Shown here: positions 11,581 through 24,050 of the stretch, piece by piece
How positions within the stretch are numbered: the stretch's first letter is position 1
Layout of the letters: the number at the start of each line of letters is the position of its first letter
Assembly: GCA_001414345.1 (NCBI GenBank)
Contig: LLCB01000521.1
Span: 1 to 26,580, forward strand
DNA: 26,580 nt
Direction: 5' to 3'
Source of the DNA: Hymenoscyphus infarciens
Lineage: Eukaryota > Ascomycota > Leotiomycetes > Helotiales > Helotiaceae
Notes under the pieces: model-generated
What the model saw: only the letters and a program-made list of their open reading frames with translations
Databases searched by the model: none
Told to the model about the DNA's origin: nothing
Position numbers and translations under genes: made by a program

Positions 11581-12814
11581 TTTTTCTTAGTAGATATATT
11601 ATAAATAGAAGTAGTAATAGGATTTATTTATTAATTAACTATTTACTCTAAGTAAATTAATATACTAGATAAAGAATTCCTTAAACTATTATTATAAGTT
11701 TAAGATTAAAAATTTCTAAACTATATAAAGTCCTTTTTAAGTTTAGTACTAGCTCTTAGATATAATTATCTAGAGTAAAGTTACCTTATCTAAGGTAGTT
11801 AATAGAGACCTATATATACCTTAGATAACTCTTATAATAAGTATTTAAAATATTAGATTAAAAATCTAGTAAAGCTAACTAGTATATAAGTATATTATTT
11901 AAACTAGCTATATTAATATATAAGGAGATAGGTATTATTTAATATAAAATAAGGGAATTTAAGAGAGTAAATAAGTTATCCTCTAAGTTTTAATATAACT
12001 CTATTTACTTTTAGAGTAGGAGTTTACTAACTAGTTTATTAATATACCTATAAAGTTTTAGTTTCTAGTATATAGATTATAGTAGAAGTTTACTATCTTA
12101 ATTTAGCTTAAGCTATTTAGCTATTAAATCTACCTATATAATTTTATCTTTTTTAAAACAAAACAAGCTCTATCTTTAAAAAGCCTACTCTTTAGACTAA
12201 ATAAAATTACTAATTTTATTTTAATAAAGAGATATAAAATTTAGATTAAGCTTAAATACTAATAGCCTAATCTTAAGTTCTTTATAAAAGTCGTTTATTT
12301 TAACTTAGTACTTCTTTTATACCTTTATAACTATATTATACTAGTATATATAGATAATAGTTTACTTTTATATATTTATAGAAAGGTAGTATTTATACTA
12401 GTAACTTATTTCTATAAAGTATATACTATTAACTTTAAAAGACTTATATAGTATATTATATATAGCTTAGCTTAAGAATCCTTTATTTATATATTTTACT
12501 TCTAGCTTAGCTATTATCCTTTTATATAAAGTAATTAACCTAGAATCTATATATAATAATAGAGAGATAAGACTTTATAGTTCGTTTATAATATACTAAT
12601 ATTACTAAAATAATAAGTAAAGACTTAGAGTAGTAGTACTCTTAGTACTCTTATTATATACTATATAAGAAGGTGCTAATAGGTTTTTGTAATAAAAGAG
12701 TAAGAGTAGTTTTAAGTAGATAGATTACTATAAAGATATATAGTATATAATATAAGATAATTATTATATAGCTTTAGTATAAATATTATTATTTTATAAC
12801 TTAGAAGGATTATA
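11581..12814. other. No gene assigned
   Basis: RIP-degraded sequence without clear repeats. A Y-I-D-N reading at 12,347-12,358 could derive from the YVDD/YADD box of a reverse transcriptase, but neighbouring RT motifs are missing, so no element is called. Confidence 0.4.
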
Positions 12815-12849
12815 ATATAGTATAGTAGTATAGTAGTATAGTATAGTAA
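12815..12849 (+). repeat. TATAG/TAGTA microsatellite
   Basis: A short run of tatag and tagta units ends just before an AAACCGATC patch. It is low-complexity sequence. Since RIP converts CAGCA-like and TGGTG-like tracts to TAG-rich ones, the original unit may have been different. Confidence 0.7.
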
Positions 12850-12860
12850 ACCGATCACTT

Positions 12861-13080
12861 ATAAAGAGTTAATTACTAAGTTTTAGATAATTAAGAGGTA
12901 GAGAATTTAAAGATAGTAAGTAGAAAAGTAAACCTTATAATTACCTTTATAAGAGTATAAACTAGTATATACTAGAGAGAAATAAGAAGTGCTTAAGAGT
13001 AAAAAAGTATAGTAGGTAGTAGAGGAGGAGAAGAGGTAGAGAGGAGGGAGTAAAGAGGTTATATAGATAATATTATCTAC
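12861..13080 (+). other. Purine-rich tract, densest at 13,010-13,055
   Basis: The + strand is strongly purine-rich, with a G-rich core (gaggaggagaagagg) that is unusual here. RIP keeps purines as purines, so the skew predates mutation and is typical of the sense strand of a Lys/Glu-rich coding region. Two + frames have equal stop counts (4 in 40), so the frame is undecided. Confidence 0.5.
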
Positions 13081-16000
13081 TTCTAAGTAGTAGAGTAAAT
13101 AAGTTCTAATACTACTATACTTATATCTAGAGTAGATTAGTATAAATATCTCGATTTAATAGATTATAGATATTAAGTTTATATTATTATATCTTTATCT
13201 TACTTTATTTATATTTATAGTAGAGTATTCTTAGATTACTTTAAAAACAATTCTTAAATAACTTACTAAATAAATTTACTAGATAGTTAGTATTTTATAA
13301 ATATCTAATATTTCTAGAAAGACTATTATATTTAAGAATAAATATACTTTTCTTATTTTAAAACTAGAACTAAAACTTACTCTTTTAAGTTATATAAAGT
13401 AGAAAGACTATAATAAAGGAATATAGGTTTACTTATAAAAAAAACGAAGATAAAAAAGCTCTTTTATAGTAATAAGTAATAATAAAACTAACTCGATTTC
13501 TATTAATTAATTAACTTTAAAGAAGCTTAAGTTTATAAATTATAATATTTTAATAGCTTTCCTAGCTTCTTTAAGCTATATAATAAGAAACTCTATTAAT
13601 CTATAATAAGTAAATATATAAGATAGACCTTACTCTTAGAATAACTAAAAGTAAATAAAAACATATCTAGTATAGAAAGTGTTTTCGAGTTACTAAGTTA
13701 TAATACCTTTACTTAATAATTAACTCTTTTAGATTTAATTTAATAGCCTTTTCTAAAAAAAATAAAGACTAAGGATTTTTAAGTATATATCTTTCTAAAA
13801 TATATTAATAGTAGTATAGTAAATAACGCTTTATAAATTTTTACCTAAGTTACTTTCTTATTATTATTTACTCTTCTTAACTTACTACTTTATATATTTT
13901 ATACTTATTCTTAGTATATACTTAGAACTTAAGAGATAAGTTTAATACCTAGATACTTAAAGATTTTATCTTATATTTATAGCTTAAGTATTTTATAAAT
14001 ATACTTCTTAGTAATAATACTATACTTAGCTATTAACTTATAAGTAATCTTAGCTTATATAACCTCTATACTAGGTGTTTTCTAATTAAGTCTCTCTAGT
14101 TCCTTTATAGAGAAGGTCTAGTTAGCGTCTATAGCTAGTAATATAGGTTATAAGAGTTCTAAGTATAGAGTCTCTTATCTAGTAATAATTCTATAATCTC
14201 TTAAAAGAGTACTCTAGACGCTATTAGGTCTACTAAAGAATAGTTAGATAGTATATATTTCTAATTTAATAAGAATATTAAAATAAAAAAGACTAAGCCT
14301 TTTAGCTTTAATTACTTTAAGATATTATTACCTAATTAGTATACTACCTAATATTAATATCTTAGCTGTTTTATTTACCTCTTTATCTATAATAATAAAA
14401 GCTATCTTATATCTAAGACTACTTAATCTCTTTAACTAGTACTTATTATTATTTATCTATTACTTTAAAAATAAATAAAACTTATAATAAAATAATATTA
14501 TATAATAGTATTTTAATAGATTTTTAACTACTTCTTCTCTTCTATATATACCTACTAAGCTAACTTCTTATTATATTAATCTTAGTCCTCGTTCTTATAT
14601 AAAGGTTATAGTAGGGTTTAGAAAATCTTAAAATATTACTTAATCCTTCTTCTCTTTAATTACCTCTTTTCCTTATTAATTATACTCTTATACTTATTTA
14701 TAAGCTATACTAAGCCTTAGCTACTAGATAAGAGGTTCTCTAGATTCTTCTTCTTATTATTAAGCTTATAATATAATTCTAGTATTTAAAAACTGTTCTC
14801 TAACTAGTATTAGTCCTAAGTTATAACTTCTCTAGGCTAAACTAAGTAATAATAAGATAACTATTACTAAGCTTATAAAATAATAGAATCTTTCTAAATC
14901 TAATAAATATAAGTATAAGTCTTAAGAATTAGTATAAACTTATTAATAAGTTATTAGATTCTTATAGCTAAGGCCTTATTAACGTGATTTAAATTAATAA
15001 GTATATCTAAACTAGTTTATTATATATCTAGATTATTAAGTTAACTTTAATAGAGAAAATCTAGTAAACCTTTAAGTTATTATAAGAATAACTAGGTAAT
15101 ATACTATTAGTCTTTAGAAAGTATTAAGCTTAATATAAAAAGAACGTATTAAACTACTAGAAATAGTTAATTATAAATATAGTAAATTAGATTAAATATA
15201 ACTAATTATATTAATTATAATATTATTAAAAAGCTATAAAAGTAGTAGAAGTAGGAATTAAAATTAGTCTTATTCTTACTTAAGATACTTACTTAAGTCT
15301 AAATTCTATACCTACTTAATACTCTTAAGTAGTTCTTTCTCTATCTACCTATATACTAAGTTATTAGTAGTAGTTACTATAGTTAGGTAGAATTAAATTT
15401 ATCTACTACTAACCTACTAACTATATTACTTATCTATAACTAAACGTTAATAGCTGCTATTTATAGGTGTATTAGATACTTAAAGGTTATATTTTAGTAG
15501 TATTAGTAGCTATTTAATACTTATAACTAGTTTATAAGAAAAATATAGTAATCTTTAGATAAGTTATAATCCTATTACCTTTTATAGCTATATAATAATA
15601 ATAGTATATAAACTACTAATTAGTAAATAGAACTTATAACAGTCTCTACTATACCTCTATATATAGTAGAAAACGTAAAAGTAGGTATAGTAGTTAACTA
15701 GAGATAGTAGTAGAGATAAAAGTTTTAAACCTAGTTTTAGCTTAAACTATACTTATAAGAACTACCTTAAGAATATAAAACCATAGAAACCTACCTAGTC
15801 CTAGAATATATAGCCTATTTAAATTATTATATAAAATAGCTTAAAAACCTCTTATTTAATTTATCTTTATATTTTATATAAAAGATAAAATAGCCTATTA
15901 AAATCTCCTTAATTAGTACTTATTTTAAGCTAAGTTTAACTAATAGCTAAAATAGAGAGCTATAACTTCTTTTTAAAGTACTCTATAAATAAATCTCTTA

Positions 16001-16140
16001 AGTCTTATAATAGAAAATCCTTAACTATTAATACTATCTTTATAAGAAGTAAGGTAATTATTAATAACTTTTAACTTAGTATTTAGATAGAAGATAGAGA
16101 CGATTCTCTATAAGAATATAGGTTCTTCTTAAAAATAAAA
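13081..16140. other. No gene assigned; pyrimidine-rich patches
   Basis: No repeat or RNA gene was found. The + strand is pyrimidine-rich around 13,840-14,120 and 14,500-14,760, which would fit coding on the - strand, but no frame stands out. The last kilobase is mixed. Confidence 0.4.
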
Positions 16141-16660
16141 AAGATATTAAAAGGCTAGAAGAAAGTTTATTTATAATAAATAGAAAAGAGAGGTTTTAAT
16201 ATAGTAGTTATAAAGAAATAATTAATTAAAATAAAAGTATTATAAAGAGAGATAAGATAGTACTTAGAAGTAAGAAAGATAAGAAAGTTATAATTATATC
16301 TAATTATAAAGATACTAGCTCTAATTCTAATATTAAAGCTAATAGTAAAAGCGAAAGTAGTACTAATAACTACTAAGATAAAGCTTTAATTTTAAGATAA
16401 GTAGACAAAAAAATAGAAGCTATATAATAATAATATTAAAAGGAAATTAATACTATTATTAAATAAAGCTAATTAAGAATATAAGTATATAAAGAAAAGA
16501 AAGAGAGAGATAAGATAGAAAAGATAGCTTAGTTATAAAAGAAGAGAAAGATAGAGAATTAGGTTCTATAAATGTTCTTAGAAGAAGATTAAATAGTATA
16601 ATAAAGTATTAAGAAAAAAAAGAAAAACAGTAAAACTTTTAATATAAAGACTTTAGAACT
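16141..16660 (+). other. Purine-rich tract, probable + sense coding relic
   Basis: Long A/G runs dominate the + strand. The frame starting at positions 0 modulo 3 reads as a Ser/Asn/Lys/Glu-rich stretch at 16,311-16,370 (probably Asp/Glu-rich before G-to-A changes) followed by a long Lys/Glu/Gln-rich, coiled-coil-like stretch. The frame starting at positions 1 modulo 3 has fewer stops overall (about 11 against 16 in 120 codons), so I do not choose a frame. No family was recognised. Confidence 0.35.
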
Positions 16661-17700
16661 ACTTATAAATAGAGCTTATTTAAATTACTAATATACTATA
16701 CTTAAATAAATAAATAAGTAGGTTAAAAATTTAGATAAAGAGTATAAATCTAATAACCTAAGCCTTCTATTCTTAAGGAAATAGTTTTTAGTTAAATCCT
16801 ATATATATAGTCTCTTTAAAAGAGAAAAGAAATATATTTATATACTACTATTAACTATATTATTACCTAGTTAGTTGCTATCTAATTTAAGCTTCTATAA
16901 AATACTAAGTCTCTTTAAAGTAATTTTATAATAAGATACTTAATAGTAAGAGAGCTTTAATAGTAGATTATCTATTTAATTAAATAAAATAAATTTATAT
17001 TACTATTTTAGCTTATTAATAGTTTTCTAAAGTAAGATAAGATATAAAAGATAATAAGAGTCTTAAAACACTTATATTATACTCTATAGCTATTAAGTCT
17101 ATAGTCTAAGCTCCTCTAAAGAGATAGTTACTAATCTATATAATAAATTAGTAACTCTTCTTAAAAATATAAAAGGGAGGATTTTACCTTTACTATATAC
17201 TTCTCGTTTTTATTATTCTTAGCTTATTTATTAGCTTCTTATAATATAGTATATTTATTTATTTCCTCTAAATCCTTTTCTTTTTCTTTTAAGCTATATC
17301 TAGATCTTATAAATTATTAGGTAGCTAACTTAATATTAGTATACTTTTCTAACTATACTATCTATTACTCTATAAGTTTAGTTAAGTTACCTTATAATTT
17401 AGCTAGAAAAGTATAAGATAAGATAATAATAGAGAAACTATTATATAGAATAGAATATATAGAGATAGTAGATACTATTTTAAGAGAGATCGGTATAGAT
17501 ATAGTTAGTATAGTAGAGAAGGTTGTTATTTAATCGAGGTAGTTATTTAAGTCTATATTAGTAGCTATATTTATATCTAAGTTTAGATTTGTAATTAAGG
17601 ATATTAATTACTAAAATCCTTTAATACTAGAGAAAAAATATAAAGATAAAAAGTAGAGTAAATCTTAATATAAATATAAGAAATTACTCTAAGTAGAAAA
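16661..17700. other. No gene assigned
   Basis: RIP-degraded sequence. At 17,461-17,760 one + frame (positions 2 modulo 3) and one - frame each have only 6 stops per 100 codons, so coding is likely but the strand is ambiguous. No repeats were seen. Confidence 0.35.
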
Positions 17701-17727
17701 GGTTATAAAGCTAATATTTAAATATTA

Positions 17728-17796
17728 TAGCGTTAGAAGCCTAGAACGCGGGTTTATAAGACTCGATTATTATATTAAGAGATATTATAGTCTCGT
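17728..17796. other. CpG-retaining patch
   Basis: Five CpG dinucleotides (near 17,731, 17,747, 17,749, 17,764 and 17,794) survive within about 65 bp, including acgcggg, while CpA is absent. RIP acts mainly on CpA, so CpG is spared unless methylated and deaminated. In one + frame the surrounding sequence resembles a C2H2-like finger ending (R-L-D, two Tyr that could be His, I-K-R, two Tyr), but the second Cys position is Val, so this is not a domain call. Confidence 0.5.
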
Positions 17797-17827
17797 TTTT
17801 AAAGAGCTAGTATAGAGGCTTATAATA

Positions 17828-17992
17828 GCCTATAAGTTTAAAGGTTAATAAATAGATTAATAAGGTATAGTATTAAGAGTTAGTAAGAAGGTTATACCTA
17901 GCGTAGTAGCTTACTAGTTTAAAAGTAAATAAATAGATTAATAAGATATAGATATTAAAGAGCTAGTAAGAAAGTTTTACTTAGTGTAGTAA
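17828..17992. repeat. About 81-bp tandem duplication
   Basis: The unit starting gcctataagttta at 17,828 recurs as gcttactagttta at 17,909. The near-identical block aataaatagattaataag lies in the first third and a matching ctagcgtagta / ttagtgtagta at the end. The start-to-start distance is 81 bp, but the second copy appears about 2 bases longer in its middle, so a shared reading frame would break there. Confidence 0.75.
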
Positions 17993-18535
17993 TTATTAAT
18001 TTAAGAATAAGAAGAAAGAGAGAGGCCTAAGTCTTTAGAAGTAGAGGTTTTATAAGTAAGTTAATAGAGACTTCTAGTTATACTAGCCTTATATTTAAAA
18101 TATATAGTTATTATAAATCTCTAAGTAAATTATAATATTTATTTAACTTTACTATAATCTTAGCTATATACTTAATATAATTCCTATTACCTAGCCCTTC
18201 TTATCCTATTTTCTTAAACTATCCTTTATAAATTTATATACTTATAAAAGGTAAACCGCTTTCTAAAGTTTATAGTAATTATAGCTTCTTCTACTTCCTT
18301 CTCCCTTAACCTTGATTCCTTTACTTTTAATAAGGTAGACTATTTCCTAGCTTATATATCTACTTAAAACTGTCTTAGCTTATCCTCTTCCTTCTATAAA
18401 GCCTTTTTAAAACTAATAAGAATACTAGTATTAATACTAACCCTCTTAGAAGCTCGATCTCTATTATTAACATTTCTTAAAGCTCTATTCTTAGAAGCAC
18501 TACTACTAATATCTTCTAAAGTACTACTTCTACCT

Positions 18536-18595
18536 CTAGAAGTACTAACCCTAGAAGTACTAACTCTAAAAGTACTATCTCTTAAAGTATTATTA
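18536..18595. repeat. 15-bp tandem repeat, four units
   Basis: Units begin at 18,536, 18,551, 18,566 and 18,581, with consensus ctagaagtactaact. The first two are nearly identical; the later ones carry transitions such as g to a. On the - strand each unit encodes five residues of the type S-T-S-R-V. The first of several looser relatives lies just before, near 18,516. Confidence 0.85.
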
Positions 18596-19872
18596 TTATT
18601 TAATCTAATACTAAGTATCTCCTTATAAGCTTTAAAAAAGAGATTTAGTATATTAGTTTCGTTTACTTTATTATTACTCTATAAAAACATATTAAAATTA
18701 AAATCTAGGTAATTAATTAGAAAAGAATAAAATAAACGAACTCTTTTATTAAGTACTTATACTTAGTCTTATTAAAGGTCTTTAAATAAGTTAATAGCTA
18801 CTATAATATTCTAAGAGCTATAATCTAAATTCGTAGTATATAGATTATTCTCCTCTTTATTTAATTTATTATAGCTATTATTACTATAGTTATCTTAGAT
18901 CTTAAGTTTCTTTATATATTAACTTTTTAAGTATTTATTATAAACCTAGTAACTTAGAGTACTCTTAAGTAATTTAGATTAGGCTTTAAGAGTAATAATA
19001 GTATTATTAGAAATTAATAGCTTATTTAAAAAGCTCTTATATTTATTTTCTAGATAGTTAGACTAATTAGATAAAAATAAGAGTAAGTATATACTAATAA
19101 AAAGATATATATCTATATCTATAAAAAGTTATTAAGTTATAGTAATAACTTCTTCTTATTATTTAAGAGAAAAATAAGAACTAAATACCTTAAGTTAATT
19201 AAGAATATTATTAAAAGTATGTTTAATCTCTAGTATATAAAGCTTTTTATCCTTATATACTTGCTTTTCTATAATATTAAGCCCCTCTAACTTAATACCT
19301 ATTTACGATATTACCTTCTACTTAATCTATAGCTTACTATCTAGTCCTTTCTATATATACTTCTTAATATAATTACTAATATTCTTAACCTTAGTAACTA
19401 ACTTATAAAATAGTTCTTCTCTAATAGTCTTATTATATAATTTATTAGACGTACTAGCTATACTCTATACCTTTTTCTAAGCCTCTTTAGTAGTTATGTT
19501 TTTAGGGTTTTAGCTTATCTATTTTTCTAAACCTATAACTAAGAAGCTCTTAGTAGTAAGTAAAGCTTAAGTAATTATACTATTAAGCTTATATTACTTA
19601 TTATATAATATGTTTTAACCTTTAAAAAGAGCTAGTATATTAATTCTAGCTATATAGTATAGTTAATCATCTTTAGAGAGGTTAAGATTAGTAGCTATAA
19701 GTACTAGCTTTTAGCTACTAGAAAGTTACTTCTATAGAATAATTATTTAAACCTTTTTCTTAAAAGGGGTCTATTCTAGTAAATATTTTACTTATATATA
19801 ACCTTATTATTTTATAATAGGTTTTAGATTTATTATTAGGATAAGGAAATAAAGAGTAAATTTATTCTCTAT

Positions 19873-19960
19873 CTCTTTAACTTCTTTAACTTCTTTAACC
19901 TTCTTAGCCTTCTTAGCCTTCTTAGCCTCCTTAGCCTTCTTAGTCTTCTTAGCCTTCTTA
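19873..19960. repeat. 9-bp tandem repeat (cttcttagc type)
   Basis: Nearly ten 9-bp units run here, first as cttctttaa and then as cttcttagc, with single variants (cctcc, agtc). On the - strand it reads as Lys-Lys-Ala units that shift to Lys-Glu-Val, with no stop over the whole run. A Lys/Ala-rich tail or linker in a DNA-binding or nuclear protein is plausible. The opposite strand would give Leu-Leu-Ser repeats, which seems less likely. Confidence 0.9.
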
Positions 19961-20340
19961 TTAAATCTCTTAAGCAATTGCTTATAGATATTATTAGTAT
20001 ATAATGTTTTACGTTTCTTTATAGCTAATTAGGATTTACTTAAAGATATAGTTAGTTTTCTCTTATTAGATATATTAGTTAGTATATAATATTAAAGTCT
20101 AGCTTTTAGCCTTCTCTTAATAGCTCCTCTAGGCAGAACGTCTATAGCTTTTAGGTCTCGTTTATAATTCTTACTTTTATAACGTAGGCTCTTCCTAGTA
20201 TATTTATTAAGATAGATTATATAAAGCTTAAGCTAAGATATAGTCCCTCTATCTAATTTAATATATTATAATTTCTTACCCTTTATAGGTATAATAGAAG
20301 AAGACGCTATTATAATCTTATTCTAATATCTATAGATTAA

Positions 20341-21662
20341 AGGCCTACCTAACTATAGAGTATATAAGATAATTAGGTTTTAAGTATTCTAGTACTAATA
20401 AACTAGAATCTTATAAGTATAATTAGCTTATAATAAAAGTTATATCTCTTTTCGCTTATATAAACTCGGTAACGTAGTGTTTTAGTATAGTATGTTTTAG
20501 TAGTTTTATAGACAAGCTATTATAAGTAGAGTAGACATAGAGCTTTAAAAGTTAAGAGCTGCCCTCTACTATCTATTACTACCTTTAACTAAACTATAAT
20601 AATAATACTTATAACTATTAATCTTACTATCTAATAGTATAGTTCTTTATAGTAAAGCTTACTAGACTCTATCTATAATTATTAATAGTATATTACTTAG
20701 ATTTCCTACTCGTCTATAACTAACTTCTATATAGTCCTTAGTTATAAAGCTTATAAAGGCTGTTATTCTTAAGTTTAGTAAGCGGTTTTCTAAACAAGAA
20801 CTCGTTATATTAAATAGGAATCTCTTAAAAGTACTTAAATCCTATAACCTTACTATAATCGACTTACGTAAGTATAAGGAGTCTAATAACCTATTAGTAA
20901 GCTTTCTTCTTATTTATCTTAACCTAGAACCTACTCTAATCTAACTATATAGTCTATAGTCTCTAAGTCTAGTAATAGCTTTATTAAAGAGATTATTTAC
21001 TACTATATTATTACTATTATAATCTCTATATACTAAGAAATAAGTATATATTAACTAACTATTATTCTAGTTATAAACTTAGCTTAGCTTATTATTCTCT
21101 TCTTCTATAAATATAGTCTATAAAGCTAGTTATAATAAAGCTAGCTATAATCTCTTTAAAGATATATCTCTTTTTATACTAATACCTTTATATATACTAG
21201 TTACTTCTAATATAACTATATATACTACTCTATCTCTTTAGTAGTAGATAGTAGGCTCTATTATATAAACTCTTAAAGCGGTTAAGACTAAGCTATAACT
21301 ATCTAAACTTATAGCTACTATTATTAATCCGATTTTTAAGATTATTTATACTTCGATTTAGTAACTACCTTAATCTAATACTAAATATAAGAAAATCTAC
21401 TATAGCGATATTAACGAACTTACTATAATTACTAAGATTAAAGATAGGCTACCTAATTTAATAATCCTTAGTACCTTTATATATATAGTATAATAGTATA
21501 ATATAAGAGGTAAACGTATTTACTAACTAAATAGTTTAAAGGATTTAGTAAAAGCTAAGGTATAAGAACGAACTATAGCTTAGAATATAAAAACTTATAT
21601 ATATTTAGTAAAAATGGTTTAGGAGTTATATAAGAAGGTAGTAGTATTTATAGATAAGGAAC
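20341..21662. other. No gene assigned
   Basis: RIP-degraded sequence. The - frame used for 18,250-20,340 can be continued here and to about 22,260, but its stop density rises to the chance level (more than 10%). One + frame is about as open in parts. A few CpG and GCC/TGC triplets survive near 20,560-20,580 and 20,760-20,850. Confidence 0.4.
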
Positions 21663-21770
21663 TTTAAATAGTTTAAGTCTTTTATAAAATAGAGAAGGCT
21701 TAGTTAATCTTTATTTTCTATAAGGTTAAGAGAGCTTAATTAATTTTTGTTTTTTATAGAGTTAGAAGTT
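21663..21770. repeat. 36-bp tandem repeat, three units
   Basis: Units of 36 bp start at about 21,663, 21,699 and 21,735. The last two match well (cttagttaatctttatttt against cttaattaatttttgtttt) and the first is more diverged. The period equals 12 codons. In the - frame the units read as L-L-T-L, a stop (probably Gln), K-x-K-I-N, a stop (probably Gln or Trp), and A. Confidence 0.7.
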
Positions 21771-24026
21771 TAATTATTATTTAGAACTATAGCTATACTA
21801 TATTACTATTTAATAGTAGTTAAGATAGTCTTTAGTAGTTTTAAAGTATATATTCTTAGATTAGCTTATTAAATAATAAATTTATTTTTAAAGTTATAAG
21901 TATTATATACTTAAATATAATAAAGGGTTCTTTACTACTATACTAGGTTATTACTATTACTAATTTTATCTACCTACTAACTAAATATACTCTAATCCCC
22001 TTTTTCTTTTAGTATAGCTTATTAATTTAGTACGTTATAAATCTAGAATTGTTTTACTACTTTACTACTTTATAATTAAAGGCTTAATTTCTAGTAGTCT
22101 TAAAATAACTAAAGCTTCTTTATCTATACTTTAGATACTTACTCTCTAAAATAGCTTAAATTTATAGTTTCTCTAAACCTAGTTACTTTAATTAGTCTAT
22201 AAATTCTTAGTAAGCTAAGGTAATATATACGTTTCTTAATAAAAGTAATTAATTAGATATACTAAAGTTAAAGTAGCTATATTTTCATATTATATATATT
22301 ATTATTTATATCTTTAGAAAGTAATTAAAGGAATCTAGCTTACTATAGGTAGATATAGAATAAGGTATAGAAGCTTATACTAAGAGTAATTACTATATTA
22401 TAGTTATAGCTACCTTATTTTAACTATAGTTTCTAGCTATAACCTATAACTACTATTATAATATTATACTTCCTTTCTATTTATTAGTCTAGATCTATAA
22501 ACAAGACTCTAAGAATAGCTTAAAGAAAGAATAAGGTAGTTAAGCTTAAAGTATCTTTAATAACTAGTAGATAGGTTAGATAAACTATAGAGAGTAAATA
22601 TATTTATAGTATAAAAAGAGAATAACTAATAGTTTATCTACTTAGTCTTAATTTAGACCTTACTACTAAGGTAAAAGAGTACTTTAGAGGTAATAATAAT
22701 CTAAGTAAGGATATATTTAAGTATACTAGATACTAGGAATCTATTAATAAGAATAATAACTATATTAATAAGGTAATTATTAAGAAGAAGAAATAGTATA
22801 GTCGTAAGAATATAAGTAACTATATAGTAAGAGTCTAAAACTAGTAGTAAATAGAAGAGATATATAAATAAATACTATTTAATAAGAAAGCTATCTATTC
22901 TAATCTAACTTACTTAAAACAAGAGTATAATATAATATATATTAGTAATAAAAGTAAGTAAATCTAACTAGATACTTAGAAAGAGATTAATAAAATTAAT
23001 AGATAGAGTAGTTAAGACTAAGATTAGATATTATACTTATAACTATTTAAAAGGAGTTAAAATAATTCTTACTAGATACTTTCTAATAACGCTACTATAT
23101 CTTATACTTAGTTTTAGCCTAAAACTCCTTAGCTTATTTAACTAAGTTTTCCTTTATAGATTTATTAGTAAATTCGCTTAGGCTTATAGTCTCTAAGATA
23201 ATTATATCTTAAGAGGATGTTATTATGTTCTTAATCTTAAGAAACTATAGAAGTATACCTACTTTAACTAGCTTAAAGCTATATAATTTAGTAAAGACCT
23301 TCTTAATAGTAAGCTTTATAAGTTAATAAGTATAGAATAGAAGACTAAGAGTAGTACCTAGATATAGAAAGCCTATCTAGCTAATATTTATTTACTATAC
23401 TTTTATAAACTTAATTCTAAACCTAGAAAGGAGGGAATACTATATAATATTAGTATAAATAGGAATTTTTAATATAAGAGAAAGATTTAAGCTAGTATAA
23501 AAGATTTAAGATATATAGAGGAGAAATTCTTTATACTAGATACCTTAAACGTTTTTAATACCTAAGAGACTATAATATAAAAAAAGAAAGAAGATATAGC
23601 TAAGAGTTATTCTTACTACTTTTAAGTATAAGAGTTAGTAAAGAAATCGGCTAAAAAGTTTAAAGGATTAGACTAAATAGGTCTAATAAATTATATTTAC
23701 TACTATAGTACTAGAATATAACTAATAAAGTTAGTATCTACTCTCCTACTTTTATTCTTCTTCTTAATTACTATTAGATAACTCTAGGTCCTTTTTTAAA
23801 CTAGAAGGCATTTCTTAATTAGTAAACACTAACTAGTATATATTCTAGCCTATACTAAGAAGAACAATTTAGTAGGACTTATTATCTTATTAAAATAGTA
23901 ATAGACTTACTTCTAAATATAGCTTATTTTATTCTATAATATAATATCGTTTATATATTTAATCTATATATTACTAAGAGATACCTAGAGATAAGGTCTA
24001 GAGTTTGATATATAATAAATATATTC
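21771..24026. other. No gene assigned
   Basis: No array or RNA gene was found. The + strand is purine-rich around 22,500-22,870. A TGA on the - strand near 22,288-22,290 is one of the few in the window and would bound any - strand frame coming from the left. Isolated CpA/TpG survivors are scattered. Confidence 0.4.
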
Positions 24027-24050
24027 TACTAGTATTTATATATACTAGTA
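24027..24050. repeat. 24-bp hairpin-forming inverted repeat
   Basis: Perfect 9-bp arms (tactagtat and atactagta) are separated by a 6-base loop, ttatat. It is short and AT-rich, so it may be chance. Confidence 0.5.

Larger units (their letters stand above)
18250..20340 (-). pseudogene. RIP-destroyed coding relic with Lys/Ala-rich stretch
   Basis: The + strand is pyrimidine-rich over several parts of this span (18,250-18,600 and 19,860-19,960 most clearly), which suggests sense on the -. The - frame with plus triplets starting at positions 1 modulo 3 has about 7.5% TAA/TAG over 18,481-20,340 and none at 19,381-19,440, 19,861-19,980 and 20,101-20,220. Reading from high to low coordinates it gives a basic Lys-Lys-Ala region, mixed sequence, a Ser/Thr/Arg five-residue repeat and then a charged Lys/Glu/Arg segment likely to be helical. 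The same-frame + strand has a similar stop rate, so this rests on skew and repeats as much as on openness. Family unknown. Confidence 0.33.

Noticed and set aside
12341..12370. A Y-I-D-N-S-L-L-L reading resembling a RIPped YVDD or YADD box of a reverse transcriptase.
   Set aside because: TAT ATA GAT AAT is common in TA-rich DNA, and no neighbouring RT, integrase or RNase H motif could be read in the same frame.
17716..17800. C2H2 zinc finger on the + strand.
   Set aside because: The His-x3-His end is plausible, but the second Cys position is Val (GTT), which RIP cannot produce from TGT, and the opposite strand is equally open.
20341..22260. Extension of the - strand relic to a start near 22,260 giving a protein of about 1,400 residues.
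   Set aside because: Stop density rises to chance level, with up to 5 per 20 codons, and a + frame is about as open in places.
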